From NCBI GenBank assembly GCA_964423095.1, contig CAYRDI010000004.1, positions 1 through 64,000 of the forward strand: DNA of 64,000 nucleotides. Reading direction: 5' to 3'. The translations under genes were made by a program, and so were the position numbers. The notes below the pieces were generated by a model. The model saw nothing but the letters and a program-made list of their open reading frames with translations. It had not been told where the DNA came from and did no database searches. This stretch comes from Micavibrio_A sp964423095 (GTDB lineage Bacteria > Pseudomonadota > Alphaproteobacteria > Micavibrionales > Micavibrionaceae). Each line of letters starts with the position of its first letter. Positions within the stretch are counted from its first letter, which is position 1. Of this stretch, positions 25,280-33,327 are shown one piece after another.

Positions 25280-25801
25280 ATGGAAGACTTTCTTCGGAAA
25301 GCCTTTACGCTTGCCGCCAATTCCATAGAAATGGTTCATAACACGTATGACCGCCTTGGCGTCCTTGCCATGCGCGCTGTCATGGAAGACGGGTTCTTTT
25401 CGTTAAACCCCCAGGGGATAGAATCGCCTGTGTTGCGCCGGGCCGTGCACTGGGCGCAATGGGGAATCGACAAAGCACAGGATGCCTTGCTGGATGGCAT
25501 ATACAGTAAAACACGCAAAGGCGATTATGGCCCGCAACCGGACATCAAGCCGGGTTTGATCAAATTTGCCCAAACGGGCCTTTCGATGCTCCCGCGTCTT
25601 GGCATCACCCCGCAATCGGCTGTGGTTTTGCTGACTGCCGGTGCGGCAATGGCGGCGGTGTATCTGTCCTATCAAATGGGGTTGTCGACAACCGTCAATG
25701 CCGTGGAAAATACATTGAGCCCGCATAAGCAAAACGAGCCTGTACAGATGGATGCGCGCAACCGGACGGTCACGCCTTCCGTTCAACCATCAATTTCTTG
25801 A
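25280..25801 (+). CDS. Hypothetical protein with one internal membrane helix
   Basis: 173 residues, no family recognised. A soluble N-terminal part with helical segments (FLRKAFTLAANSIEMVHNTYD) and a paired AVHWAQWGIDKAQDALLDGI stretch is followed by one hydrophobic helix (about 113-133, SAVVLLTAGAAMAAVYLSYQ). A polar tail ends the protein. AGGGAG stands seven bases before the ATG. Its last 32 bases overlap the end of sdhB on the other strand. It may be an inner-membrane protein of unknown role. Confidence 0.6.
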   Translation: MEDFLRKAFTLAANSIEMVHNTYDRLGVLAMRAVMEDGFFSLNPQGIESPVLRRAVHWAQWGIDKAQDALLDGIYSKTRKGDYGPQPDIKPGLIKFAQTGLSMLPRLGITPQSAVVLLTAGAAMAAVYLSYQMGLSTTVNAVENTLSPHKQNEPVQMDARNRTVTPSVQPSIS

Positions 25802-26567
25802 TTTCGGCAATCGCCTTGGCGGGGTTCAAGCCCTTGGGGCAGGCTTCCGTGCAATTCATGATGGTGTGGCAGCGATAGAGCTTGAACGGGTCTTCGAGTT
25901 GATCCAGCCGTTCGCCGGTCGCGTCATCGCGTGAATCCGCGATCCACCGCCATGCGTTGAGCAAGATAGCAGGCCCCAGATATTTTTCCGGGTTCCACCA
26001 ATAGCTGGGGCACGATGTCGAACAGCAAAAGCAAAGGATGCAGGCCGCAGGACCCTTTCCATCTTCGCCGTTCAAACGGTCGGAATCTTCGGGCGCTTGC
26101 AATCGTTCGCGGCTGGGTGCCGCCGTATCGGTTTTGAGCCACGGTTCGATCGATTGATATTGCGCGTAAACGTGGTTTAAATCCGGCACCAGATCCTTCA
26201 CCACCGGCATGTGCGGCAGTGGCGTGATCTTAATATCACCCTGGTGTTTTTCGATGGGTTCGAGACAGGCCAGACGGTTGCGCCCACCGATATTCATGGC
26301 ACACGATCCGCAAATCCCTTCACGGCAGGAACGGCGCAAGGTAAGCGAGGGATCGAGATCGTTTTTAATGTAAAGCAGTGCATCGAGCACCATCGGCCCG
26401 CAGCTATCCAGATCAATCGTGAATTCATCGAGTTTGGGATTTTCGCCCGTATCCGGATCAAACCGGTAAATCTTGAACGTCTTGGGGCGCATGGATTTGC
26501 TGCCAGCGGCATCGACGCGCTTTCCGGGCTGGACTTTCGAATTTTTTGGCAATGTGAGTTCGGCCAT
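25770..26567 (-). CDS. sdhB: Succinate dehydrogenase iron-sulfur subunit
   Basis: Carries electrons from FAD in SdhA to quinone in complex II of the TCA cycle and respiratory chain. 265 residues. The [2Fe-2S] ligands are in SCREGICGSCAMNIGG and RLAC, and the [4Fe-4S] and [3Fe-4S] ligands are in CILCFCCSTSCPSYWW and CHTIMNCTEACPKGLNPAKAI. The gene is split from sdhA by an unrecognised gene. Confidence 0.97.
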   Translation of the reverse strand: MAELTLPKNSKVQPGKRVDAAGSKSMRPKTFKIYRFDPDTGENPKLDEFTIDLDSCGPMVLDALLYIKNDLDPSLTLRRSCREGICGSCAMNIGGRNRLACLEPIEKHQGDIKITPLPHMPVVKDLVPDLNHVYAQYQSIEPWLKTDTAAPSRERLQAPEDSDRLNGEDGKGPAACILCFCCSTSCPSYWWNPEKYLGPAILLNAWRWIADSRDDATGERLDQLEDPFKLYRCHTIMNCTEACPKGLNPAKAIAEIKKLMVERKA

Positions 26568-26578
26568 CTATTCCACCA

Positions 26579-27088
26579 TCATGATTGATCGATTTTCAGG
26601 TTAAATTCTTCTTCGGCTTTGTGCCGTCTTTCTTCGAGTTCCAGCAAAATCCGCCGCAATTCCGGTTCGGATGCGCGGGAAAGTTCGTAACCCGGAATCT
26701 GGATGTCCTGCAACGGAATTTCCGGCACCTCCCCCGCATGGGCGGCATTGCCAAAACGAAACGCCGCCGGCGGACCATCGTGCCGCATCCCTACAGGACG
26801 CCATTCATTCGGGTTGCCTGATTTTGCATGTTCCGGGCTTTTTATATCGTATTTTTCACCGGGATCATTCTGCGTTCTGTGTTTGCGTTTGATTGATGTC
26901 GCTGCACCGGCATCCAGAGCCATGATACGAATATCGGCATCCCAGTTCCCCCCCATCGGATAAACGGATTCCAGTTGCACCACGAGGGACGGATTGTCGA
27001 TCAAAATAGACGCGCATTCACCAAGGGCGTGGCGAACGGCACCTTCCGGCGTCGTGTCATGTCCCTTGAAGAAAAGCATCTGAGTCAT
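26579..27088 (-). CDS. Unknown protein encoded between sdhA and sdhB
   Basis: 169 residues, no family recognised. The ATG overlaps the sdhA stop (ATGA) and the stop lies 11 bases before sdhB, so it is a true member of the operon. The N-terminal half is alpha/beta in character (EGAVRHALGECASILIDNPSLVVQLE, cited in part, then WDADIRIMALDAGAA). A charged loop follows, and the C-terminus is a helix rich in Glu and Arg (ELRRILLELEERRHKAEEEF). No cysteine cluster, heme site or membrane segment is seen apart from one Cys near the start. A role in assembling complex II is possible from its position only. Confidence 0.7.
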   Translation of the reverse strand: MTQMLFFKGHDTTPEGAVRHALGECASILIDNPSLVVQLESVYPMGGNWDADIRIMALDAGAATSIKRKHRTQNDPGEKYDIKSPEHAKSGNPNEWRPVGMRHDGPPAAFRFGNAAHAGEVPEIPLQDIQIPGYELSRASEPELRRILLELEERRHKAEEEFNLKIDQS

Positions 27089-28875
27089 CAATACACCCGT
27101 TTTTTCGGCGGAATGACATCCACATCGTTGGTCAGCGTTTGCATGATGACAGGACGGTAGGAAAGCGATGTCTTCCCGGCGTCGTCCACGCGCGCGACCG
27201 TATGTTTCATCCATGTTGCATCATCGCGGTCCGCAAAATCTTCGCGTGCGTGGGCACCGCGGGATTCTTTACGGTTCACGGCCGAATACATGGTTGCGAC
27301 CGCCTGTCCCAGAAGATTGTCCAGTTCCAGCGTTTCGACCAGATCGGTGTTGAAGACCATGGAACGATCCGTAATACCGATATGTTTTTTCTTTTCATAG
27401 GTTTTCGAAATCAGATCGCACCCTTCTTGCAACGTCTCCCCGGTACGGAACACGGCGGCATGGTTTTGCATGTTTTTCTGCATTTCCAGACGCACTTCGG
27501 ACGTGCGTAAGTTCCCTGTCGAATGACGGAATGCATCCAGTCGCGCAATCGCGGAATCCCCCGCGTTCTTCACCGTTTTATGCGGCGCACCGGGATATAC
27601 GGTTTGTGCCGCGCGAATGGCCGCCGCACGGCCGAACACGACGAGATCGAGCAGAGAGTTGGAACCCAGACGGTTTGCGCCGTGAACGGAAACGCACGCG
27701 GCCTCCCCAATCGCCATCAAACCGGGGACGATACGGTTCGGGTCTGTCGATGTGGGATTGATGACTTCGGTATTCACGTTGGTGGGAATGCCGCCCATGT
27801 TGTAATGCACGGTCGGCAAAACCGGAATGGGTTCGCGCGTCACATCGACGCCCGCAAAAATACGCGCCGATTCCGCAATACCCGGCAGGCGCGAATGAAT
27901 GACTTCGGGCGCAAGGTGCATCAGGTTCAAATGGATATGATCCTTGTTTTTGCCCACGCCGCGCCCTTCGCGGATTTCAATGGTCATCGAACGGGATACC
28001 ACATCGCGCGAAGCCAGATCTTTGGCCGACGGCGCATAGCGTTCCATGAAACGCTCCCCTTCGGAATTGGTCAGATACCCGCCTTCGCCGCGTACGCCTT
28101 CGGTGATCAAACAGCCCGCGCCGTAAATACCGGTCGGGTGAAATTGCACGAATTCCATATCCTGCAATGGTAATCCAGCGCGCAAGACCATCCCGCCGCC
28201 ATCGCCCGTGCAGGTGTGGGCGGAGGTGCAGGAGAAATACGCACGGCCATAACCGCCTGTGGCCAGAATGGTTTGGTGCGCGCGGAAGCGGTGCAAAGTT
28301 CCATCATCCAGATTCCACGCCATAACGCCGACGCATGAGCCGTCTTCGGCCATGATCAGGTCGAGCGCAAAATATTCGATGAAGAATTCGGCCTTATGCT
28401 TCAACGCCTGTTGATAGAGCGTGTGCAAAATCGCATGGCCCGTCCGGTCCGCGGCGGCGCAGGTGCGTTGTGCCGTCCCCTGCCCGTAATGGGTGGTCAT
28501 TCCGCCGAAAGGGCGTTGATAGATTTTTCCATCCGTCGTGCGCGAAAACGGCACGCCATAGTGTTCGAGTTCGATGATCGCGGGGATCGCCTCACGCGTC
28601 ATGTATTCGATCGCGTCCTGATCGCCCAGCCAGTCGCCGCCCTTGACCGTATCATAAAAATGGAAGCGCCAGTCGTCTTCGCCCATGTTGCCAAGCGCAG
28701 CCGATATACCGCCCTGTGCCGCCACCGTGTGCGAACGGGTCGGAAAGACCTTGGAAATCAGGGCTGTTTTGAGGCCCTTTTCCGCGCAGCCAAACCCGGC
28801 CCGCAATCCTGCGCCGCCTGCACCCACCACAACGACATCGTATTCGTGATCGATAATTTTATAGCTTTGAGTCAT
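27088..28875 (-). CDS. sdhA: Succinate dehydrogenase flavoprotein subunit
   Basis: Oxidises succinate to fumarate with covalently bound FAD. 595 residues. The FAD-binding start is VVVVGAGGAGLRAGFGCAEKG, the flavinylation His lies in SHTVAAQGGISAALGN, and the catalytic region includes FHPTGIYGAGCLITEGVRGEGG (first part) and HGANRLGSNSLLDLVVFGRAA (first part). Neighbours sdhD upstream and the unknown operon gene downstream are both contiguous. Confidence 0.98.
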   Translation of the reverse strand: MTQSYKIIDHEYDVVVVGAGGAGLRAGFGCAEKGLKTALISKVFPTRSHTVAAQGGISAALGNMGEDDWRFHFYDTVKGGDWLGDQDAIEYMTREAIPAIIELEHYGVPFSRTTDGKIYQRPFGGMTTHYGQGTAQRTCAAADRTGHAILHTLYQQALKHKAEFFIEYFALDLIMAEDGSCVGVMAWNLDDGTLHRFRAHQTILATGGYGRAYFSCTSAHTCTGDGGGMVLRAGLPLQDMEFVQFHPTGIYGAGCLITEGVRGEGGYLTNSEGERFMERYAPSAKDLASRDVVSRSMTIEIREGRGVGKNKDHIHLNLMHLAPEVIHSRLPGIAESARIFAGVDVTREPIPVLPTVHYNMGGIPTNVNTEVINPTSTDPNRIVPGLMAIGEAACVSVHGANRLGSNSLLDLVVFGRAAAIRAAQTVYPGAPHKTVKNAGDSAIARLDAFRHSTGNLRTSEVRLEMQKNMQNHAAVFRTGETLQEGCDLISKTYEKKKHIGITDRSMVFNTDLVETLELDNLLGQAVATMYSAVNRKESRGAHAREDFADRDDATWMKHTVARVDDAGKTSLSYRPVIMQTLTNDVDVIPPKKRVY

Positions 28876-28876
28876 T

Positions 28877-29269
28877 TTATAACGCCATCTTCAGAATGGA
28901 AAACACGGAAGCCACGGCCAGAAGACCGAAGAGAATTTTAACCGCAATGATTGAGACCAGTTTTTTGCCGTGACCGGACACGTAATCTTCGATAATCACC
29001 TGCAGGCCCGATGCGGCATGGAAAAATCCGACCAGCACGAACACGATCATGCCAATGGCATGGAGCGGATTTTGAAACCAGCCGGTAAATTCTTCATAGG
29101 TTGCGTTTCGCATGACCAGTACGGAATACACGACCCAGACCGCGAACGGCGCGAGCAGTGCCGCCGCCACGCGTTCGAACAACCAGTGATGCGCACCTTC
29201 ATGCGCGCTGTCCAGACCCTTGGCAGTTGCCAGTTTTGAAACCAGTTTTTTTTGTGTGGGGAGAACCAT
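28877..29269 (-). CDS. sdhD: Succinate dehydrogenase membrane anchor SdhD
   Basis: Cytochrome b anchor subunit of complex II. 130 residues with three membrane helices (about 33-52, 69-92, 104-125). The heme and quinone region HAIGMIVFVLVGFFHAASGLQVIIEDYV (cited in part) has the usual H-x-x-x-G-x-x-x-I-x-x-D-Y pattern. It starts just after sdhC and ends two bases before sdhA. Confidence 0.93.
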   Translation of the reverse strand: MVLPTQKKLVSKLATAKGLDSAHEGAHHWLFERVAAALLAPFAVWVVYSVLVMRNATYEEFTGWFQNPLHAIGMIVFVLVGFFHAASGLQVIIEDYVSGHGKKLVSIIAVKILFGLLAVASVFSILKMAL

Positions 29270-29287
29270 ATTCAGCCTTCCAATATC

Positions 29288-29680
29288 CTATTGTCCCGAA
29301 AGATAGCACGTTGCGGCCGTCAACCCCGCCGTTGCCAGCAGGATCAGCCAGCCCGATGCCACCGCCTTTTTCATGTCGAGCAGGCAGGCGGTATCCCAGA
29401 TCAAATGGCGGATGCCGCTGCATAGGTGGTAATAAAACACGAAGGCCCAGGCGAGGAAAAACATATGGCCATAGGGCCCGCGCGCATAGACCATGACCAT
29501 ATCAAAATAATTTTGCCCCATCACGGCCGCGACCAGAAAGAGTGCGATCAACACGCATCCGCCGGCAAGAATCGCCCCTGTGATCCGGTGGGAAATGGAC
29601 ATCAACGCCGTCATCGGCAGGCGGTACACCTGAAGATGCGGGGAAATCGGGCGGGTCATGGGCTTGGCTGGTTCGGACAT
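29288..29680 (-). CDS. sdhC: Succinate dehydrogenase cytochrome b556 subunit SdhC
   Basis: Heme-binding membrane subunit of complex II and first gene of the sdh operon. 130 residues with three helices. RPISPHLQVYRLPMTALMSISHRITG (cited in part) and YYHLCSGIRHLIWDT are SdhC signatures; the His residues bind heme b. The frame is open 60 bases further upstream, but the ATG at 29680 gives the usual MSEPAKPMTRPISPH-type start. Confidence 0.95.
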   Translation of the reverse strand: MSEPAKPMTRPISPHLQVYRLPMTALMSISHRITGAILAGGCVLIALFLVAAVMGQNYFDMVMVYARGPYGHMFFLAWAFVFYYHLCSGIRHLIWDTACLLDMKKAVASGWLILLATAGLTAATCYLSGQ

Positions 29681-29829
29681 GATCTGTTTTTTCCGGAAAT
29701 GAAGAAATTGTTCGGTGCGAACATCATAAAGCCGCGCCAAGCGATTTCCAATCCCAAAAAACCTATATTCTTCCGATGGCTGGGAGAAATTTGGCGTGTT
29801 TTGGAAAACGGCGGGAAAGACAAACCCCG

Positions 29830-30351
29830 TTATGCCGGATGGAAGGCGAGCGATACACCGTTGATGACATACCGCCAGAGCTCCGCCCGCCCGTCATTGT
29901 CGGGCATGAATTTATAGCCCAGATGCGAGCCGCAGTTTTTACAATGCACCTCTGTCCGGGGCAGGATGATCCCGAAATCTGCGGACGTACCAAGGGCCGC
30001 GCGGTTCAAAGGCGCGCGGAAAGTGGGATAATCATTCGCCATCATTTTGGATGACGATCCAAAAAGCGCGGTATCACAGCCCGCGCAGGCATAAACGCCT
30101 TTCCGACGTTCACGCAGCAGCGGCGAGGTTCCGGCGGTTTCGTTTTCACCGTCCCGCAGAACCCGATACCCCTCCTCACCCAGCTTTTTGCGCCATTGCG
30201 CTTCGCTCAGGCCATAGGGGAAGCTCGCCCCTTTTTTCTTTAAAAAATTGACATTCAGCCACGCGGCGGGCGCGGCGGCGGAAAACAACATCGCGCCACC
30301 AAAACCAAGAGCGGTCGCCATAAAAAATCTGCGGGTCATCGTGCGTTTCAT
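29830..30351 (-). CDS. Exported MsrB-like protein lacking the catalytic Cys
   Basis: Resembles peptide-methionine (R)-S-oxide reductase B. 173 residues with a twin-arginine type signal (TMTRRFFMATALGFGG, followed by SAAAPAA). Both zinc CxxC pairs are kept (Cys89/Cys92 and Cys137/Cys140 in HCKNCGSHLGYKF). The active-site motif normally read as RYCxN is RYVINGVSLAF, with Val162 (GTC) in place of the nucleophilic Cys, and the GWPSF region is altered to DYPTF. It is therefore probably not a normal reductase and may be a zinc-binding relative. The start could also be the ATG at 30339. Confidence 0.8.
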   Translation of the reverse strand: MKRTMTRRFFMATALGFGGAMLFSAAAPAAWLNVNFLKKKGASFPYGLSEAQWRKKLGEEGYRVLRDGENETAGTSPLLRERRKGVYACAGCDTALFGSSSKMMANDYPTFRAPLNRAALGTSADFGIILPRTEVHCKNCGSHLGYKFMPDNDGRAELWRYVINGVSLAFHPA

Positions 30352-30390
30352 CCCTTTAATATAACCGAAAAACAGGGCATAGAAAGGGGT

Positions 30391-31230
30391 ATGAAAACAA
30401 TCCTTTCCATACAATCGCACGTTGCCTTCGGCCATGTCGGCAATGATGCCGCCGTGTTCCCCTTGCAACGTATGGGGCACGAGGTCATTGCCATAAACAC
30501 CGTGCAGTTTTCCAACCACACCGGATACGGCGCATGGACGGGGCAGGTTTTTTCCGCTGATCACATTGCCGATCTTTTTAAAGGACTTCGGGCGCGCGGC
30601 GTGATGAACAGGATCGACGCCCTGCTCACCGGCTATATGGGTGATCCCGCCATCGGCGAGGTCATTTTAGAGAATGTCCCCGCCTCCGTGCCGTGGTTGT
30701 GCGATCCCGTGATGGGCGATGTGGGGCGCGGCATCTTCGTGCGCGAAGGTATTCCCGATTTTTTCAAAACCCGCGCCGTGCCGCGTGCAAAAATCATGAC
30801 ACCCAATCAGTTCGAGCTGGAACTTCTGACAGGACTTGAGATTAAAACACTTTCGGATGCAAAGACAGCGATAAAAAAACTTCATGAGACGGGGCCGGAA
30901 ATTATCCTGCTAACCTCCTTGATTCACGACAAAACCAAGGCGGACGAGATTGCCATGCTTGCCTCCTCCAAATCCGGTGAACAATATCTGGTAACGACGC
31001 CGCGATTACCGCTCGACCCCGCCCCGAATGGCGCGGGCGATTGTACGGCGGCCCTTTTCCTTGGCCATTACGCGAACGGGGAATCGTTACAAGACATGCT
31101 TGGCAAAACCGCGGGCAGCGTTTACGCGCTGTTCGAGGAAACGATGAAGGCCGGGACGCGGGAACTCGCCCTGATCGCCGCGCAAGATCATTTTGCAAAT
31201 CCAAAACAAGCAGATGTCACGCCACTCTAA
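30391..31230 (+). CDS. pdxY: Pyridoxal kinase PdxY
   Basis: Phosphorylates pyridoxal in vitamin B6 salvage. 279 residues of the ribokinase-like fold. The start ILSIQSHVAFGHVGNDAAVFP and INTVQFSNHTGYGAWTG are the substrate-binding segments, LTGYMGDP and CDPVMGD follow, and the catalytic and anion-hole region is DPAPNGAGDCTAALFLGH. It is divergent from the MsrB-like gene with 39 bases between the starts. Confidence 0.94.
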   Translation: MKTILSIQSHVAFGHVGNDAAVFPLQRMGHEVIAINTVQFSNHTGYGAWTGQVFSADHIADLFKGLRARGVMNRIDALLTGYMGDPAIGEVILENVPASVPWLCDPVMGDVGRGIFVREGIPDFFKTRAVPRAKIMTPNQFELELLTGLEIKTLSDAKTAIKKLHETGPEIILLTSLIHDKTKADEIAMLASSKSGEQYLVTTPRLPLDPAPNGAGDCTAALFLGHYANGESLQDMLGKTAGSVYALFEETMKAGTRELALIAAQDHFANPKQADVTPL

Positions 31231-31254
31231 TTTTTAAACGGAAGAAAATTTGCC

Positions 31255-32196
31255 ATGAAAATCGGGATCGTCGGATGCGGACAGGTGGGATCGAGCAGCG
31301 CGTATGCCTGCGCACTACAGGGCATCGGTTCGGAACTCGTGCTGGTCGATATGAATGAAAAGCTGGCGCGGGCGCAGGCGGAAGATATCCTCCACGCCAC
31401 GCCCTTTGCCGCCGCCATGCCCGTCCGCGCCGGAAATTATGACGACCTATCCCACGCCGCCATCGTGATGATTGCGGCGGGCGCGAACCAGAAACCCGGG
31501 GAAACACGGCTCGACCTTTTGAAACGCAACGCCGATATTCTGGGGTCGATCATCCCGCAAATCCTCAAAGCCGCGCCGGACGCGTTGCTTTTAATCGCCA
31601 GCAACCCCGTGGATATCATGACCCATATGGCCGCCGGTATCGGGGGGAAACAGGGCGTGCCCCGCACCCGTGTAATCGGATCGGGCACCATTCTGGATAC
31701 CGCCCGGTTCCGCTCTGGCCTCGCCCGTCATCTGGGTGTTTCCAGCCATTCGGTCCACGCCCACGTTCTGGGCGAACATGGCGATTCCGAAGTGCTGCAT
31801 TGGTCCGGTGCGACGGTCAGCAACCTGCCCCTTGCCGCCTTTTCGCAGCAGATGGACCGCCCCGTGACAGAGGCTTTCAAGGCCGACATGGATGATGCCG
31901 TGCGCCGCGCCGCGTACCGGATTATCGAAGGCAAAGGGGCGACATGGTACGGAATCGGGGCCGGTATGGCCCGTCTGGCCGAGGCGATTTTGCGCGATGA
32001 ACGCGCCGTGTTCACCTGCTCCGCCTATCACGAGAATGTCGAAGGGGTCGGGCCGGTCACGCTCTCCCTCCCCGCCATTGTTTCGGAACGTGGCGTGGAA
32101 AAGGTGCTCTACCCGCAATTTGATGAGGACGAAAGTGCCACGATGAAGCGCAGCGCGGAAATCCTCCGCACCGCGATCAGCTCGATCGGGTTTTAA
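31255..32196 (+). CDS. ldh: L-lactate dehydrogenase
   Basis: NAD-dependent interconversion of pyruvate and L-lactate. 313 residues. The NAD site is GIVGCGQVGSSSAYACAL. The substrate loop GANQKPGETRLDLLKRN has Gln where malate dehydrogenases have Arg, which points to lactate. IASNPVDI, GSGTILDTARFR and the catalytic His in VLGEHGDSEV complete the site. GGAAG lies about ten bases before the ATG. It follows pdxY by 24 bases, likely in one transcript. Confidence 0.9.
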   Translation: MKIGIVGCGQVGSSSAYACALQGIGSELVLVDMNEKLARAQAEDILHATPFAAAMPVRAGNYDDLSHAAIVMIAAGANQKPGETRLDLLKRNADILGSIIPQILKAAPDALLLIASNPVDIMTHMAAGIGGKQGVPRTRVIGSGTILDTARFRSGLARHLGVSSHSVHAHVLGEHGDSEVLHWSGATVSNLPLAAFSQQMDRPVTEAFKADMDDAVRRAAYRIIEGKGATWYGIGAGMARLAEAILRDERAVFTCSAYHENVEGVGPVTLSLPAIVSERGVEKVLYPQFDEDESATMKRSAEILRTAISSIGF

Positions 32197-32211
32197 TGAA
32201 ATTCCCTGCGA

Positions 32212-33234
32212 TTATGCCGCGGCCTTCATGTAGCTTTTGACCAAGACTTCGGCGATCTGGACGGCGTTCAATGCCGCACCTTTGCGAAGGTTGTCGGACA
32301 CACACCAGAAGTTCAGGGCATTCGCCGCAGATGCATCCGCCCGCACGCGGGACACAAACACATCATCTTCGCCCGCTATTTCGGCTGGTGTCACAAAGCC
32401 GAGGTCGGAATCAAGGTCGATGACCGTGACACCCGGTGCCTTTTTCCATGCCTTCATGGCATCTTTGGGCGAAAGCGGGTTTTCAAATTCCACATTGACC
32501 ATTTCCGAATGGCCGATGAAGACCGGCACACGGACGCAATTCGCACAAACCTGAATGGCGGGATCGAGAATTTTTTGCGTTTCCACGACCATCTTCCATT
32601 CTTCCTTCGTTGCGCCATCGTCCATGAATTTGTCAATCTGCGGAATGACGTTAAAGGAAATCTGTTTCGGAAACACTTCGGAATCCACTTTATCATTCAT
32701 GTAGAAATGGCGCGTTTGATTGAACAATTCATCCATCGCCGCCTTGCCGCCGCCGGATACGGATTGATATGTCGAGACCACCACGCGTTTGATTTTGGCG
32801 ATGTCATGCAAGGGTTTCAATGCCACGACCATTTGAATGGTCGAACAGTTCGGGTTCGCGATGATGTTCTTTTTGGTATGCCAGGCGACATCCTGCGGGT
32901 TCACCTCCGGTACCACCAGCGGCACATCGGCATCCATCCGGAAATGGGACGTATTGTCGATCACCACCGCGCCGGCCTTGGCCGCGATCGGCGAAAACTC
33001 CGCCGACACCTTGGCACCGGGGGATGACAGGGCAATATCCACGCCCTTGAAATCAAACTTGGCCAGATCCTGCACCTTGATGTCGTCATCGCCAAAGGAG
33101 ACTTCTTTTCCGGCCGAGCGCGAAGAGGCCAGCGCGATCACATCGCTGACCGGAAAATTGCGTTCATGCAGGATATTCAACATTTCATGGCCGACATTGC
33201 CCGTCGCACCGATCACCGCTACCTTGTAACCCAT
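32212..33234 (-). CDS. asd: Aspartate-semialdehyde dehydrogenase
   Basis: Reduces aspartyl phosphate to aspartate semialdehyde, the branch point to diaminopimelate, lysine, threonine and methionine. 340 residues. VAVIGATGNVGHEMLNIL binds NADP, IANPNCSTIQMV holds the catalytic Cys, and SVSGGGKAAMDEL follows. AGAGGA precedes the ATG. It supplies the diaminopimelate pathway used by MurE. It is convergent with ldh. Confidence 0.97.
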   Translation of the reverse strand: MGYKVAVIGATGNVGHEMLNILHERNFPVSDVIALASSRSAGKEVSFGDDDIKVQDLAKFDFKGVDIALSSPGAKVSAEFSPIAAKAGAVVIDNTSHFRMDADVPLVVPEVNPQDVAWHTKKNIIANPNCSTIQMVVALKPLHDIAKIKRVVVSTYQSVSGGGKAAMDELFNQTRHFYMNDKVDSEVFPKQISFNVIPQIDKFMDDGATKEEWKMVVETQKILDPAIQVCANCVRVPVFIGHSEMVNVEFENPLSPKDAMKAWKKAPGVTVIDLDSDLGFVTPAEIAGEDDVFVSRVRADASAANALNFWCVSDNLRKGAALNAVQIAEVLVKSYMKAAA

Positions 33235-33327
33235 AGGATCCTCTTGGAATTCGTTTTTTTGCTATCCCTCCTGTGATAGAATAAAAAACGGTTCAAACTC
33301 AAGGACTTTTCTTAAACCCGCCCGACC

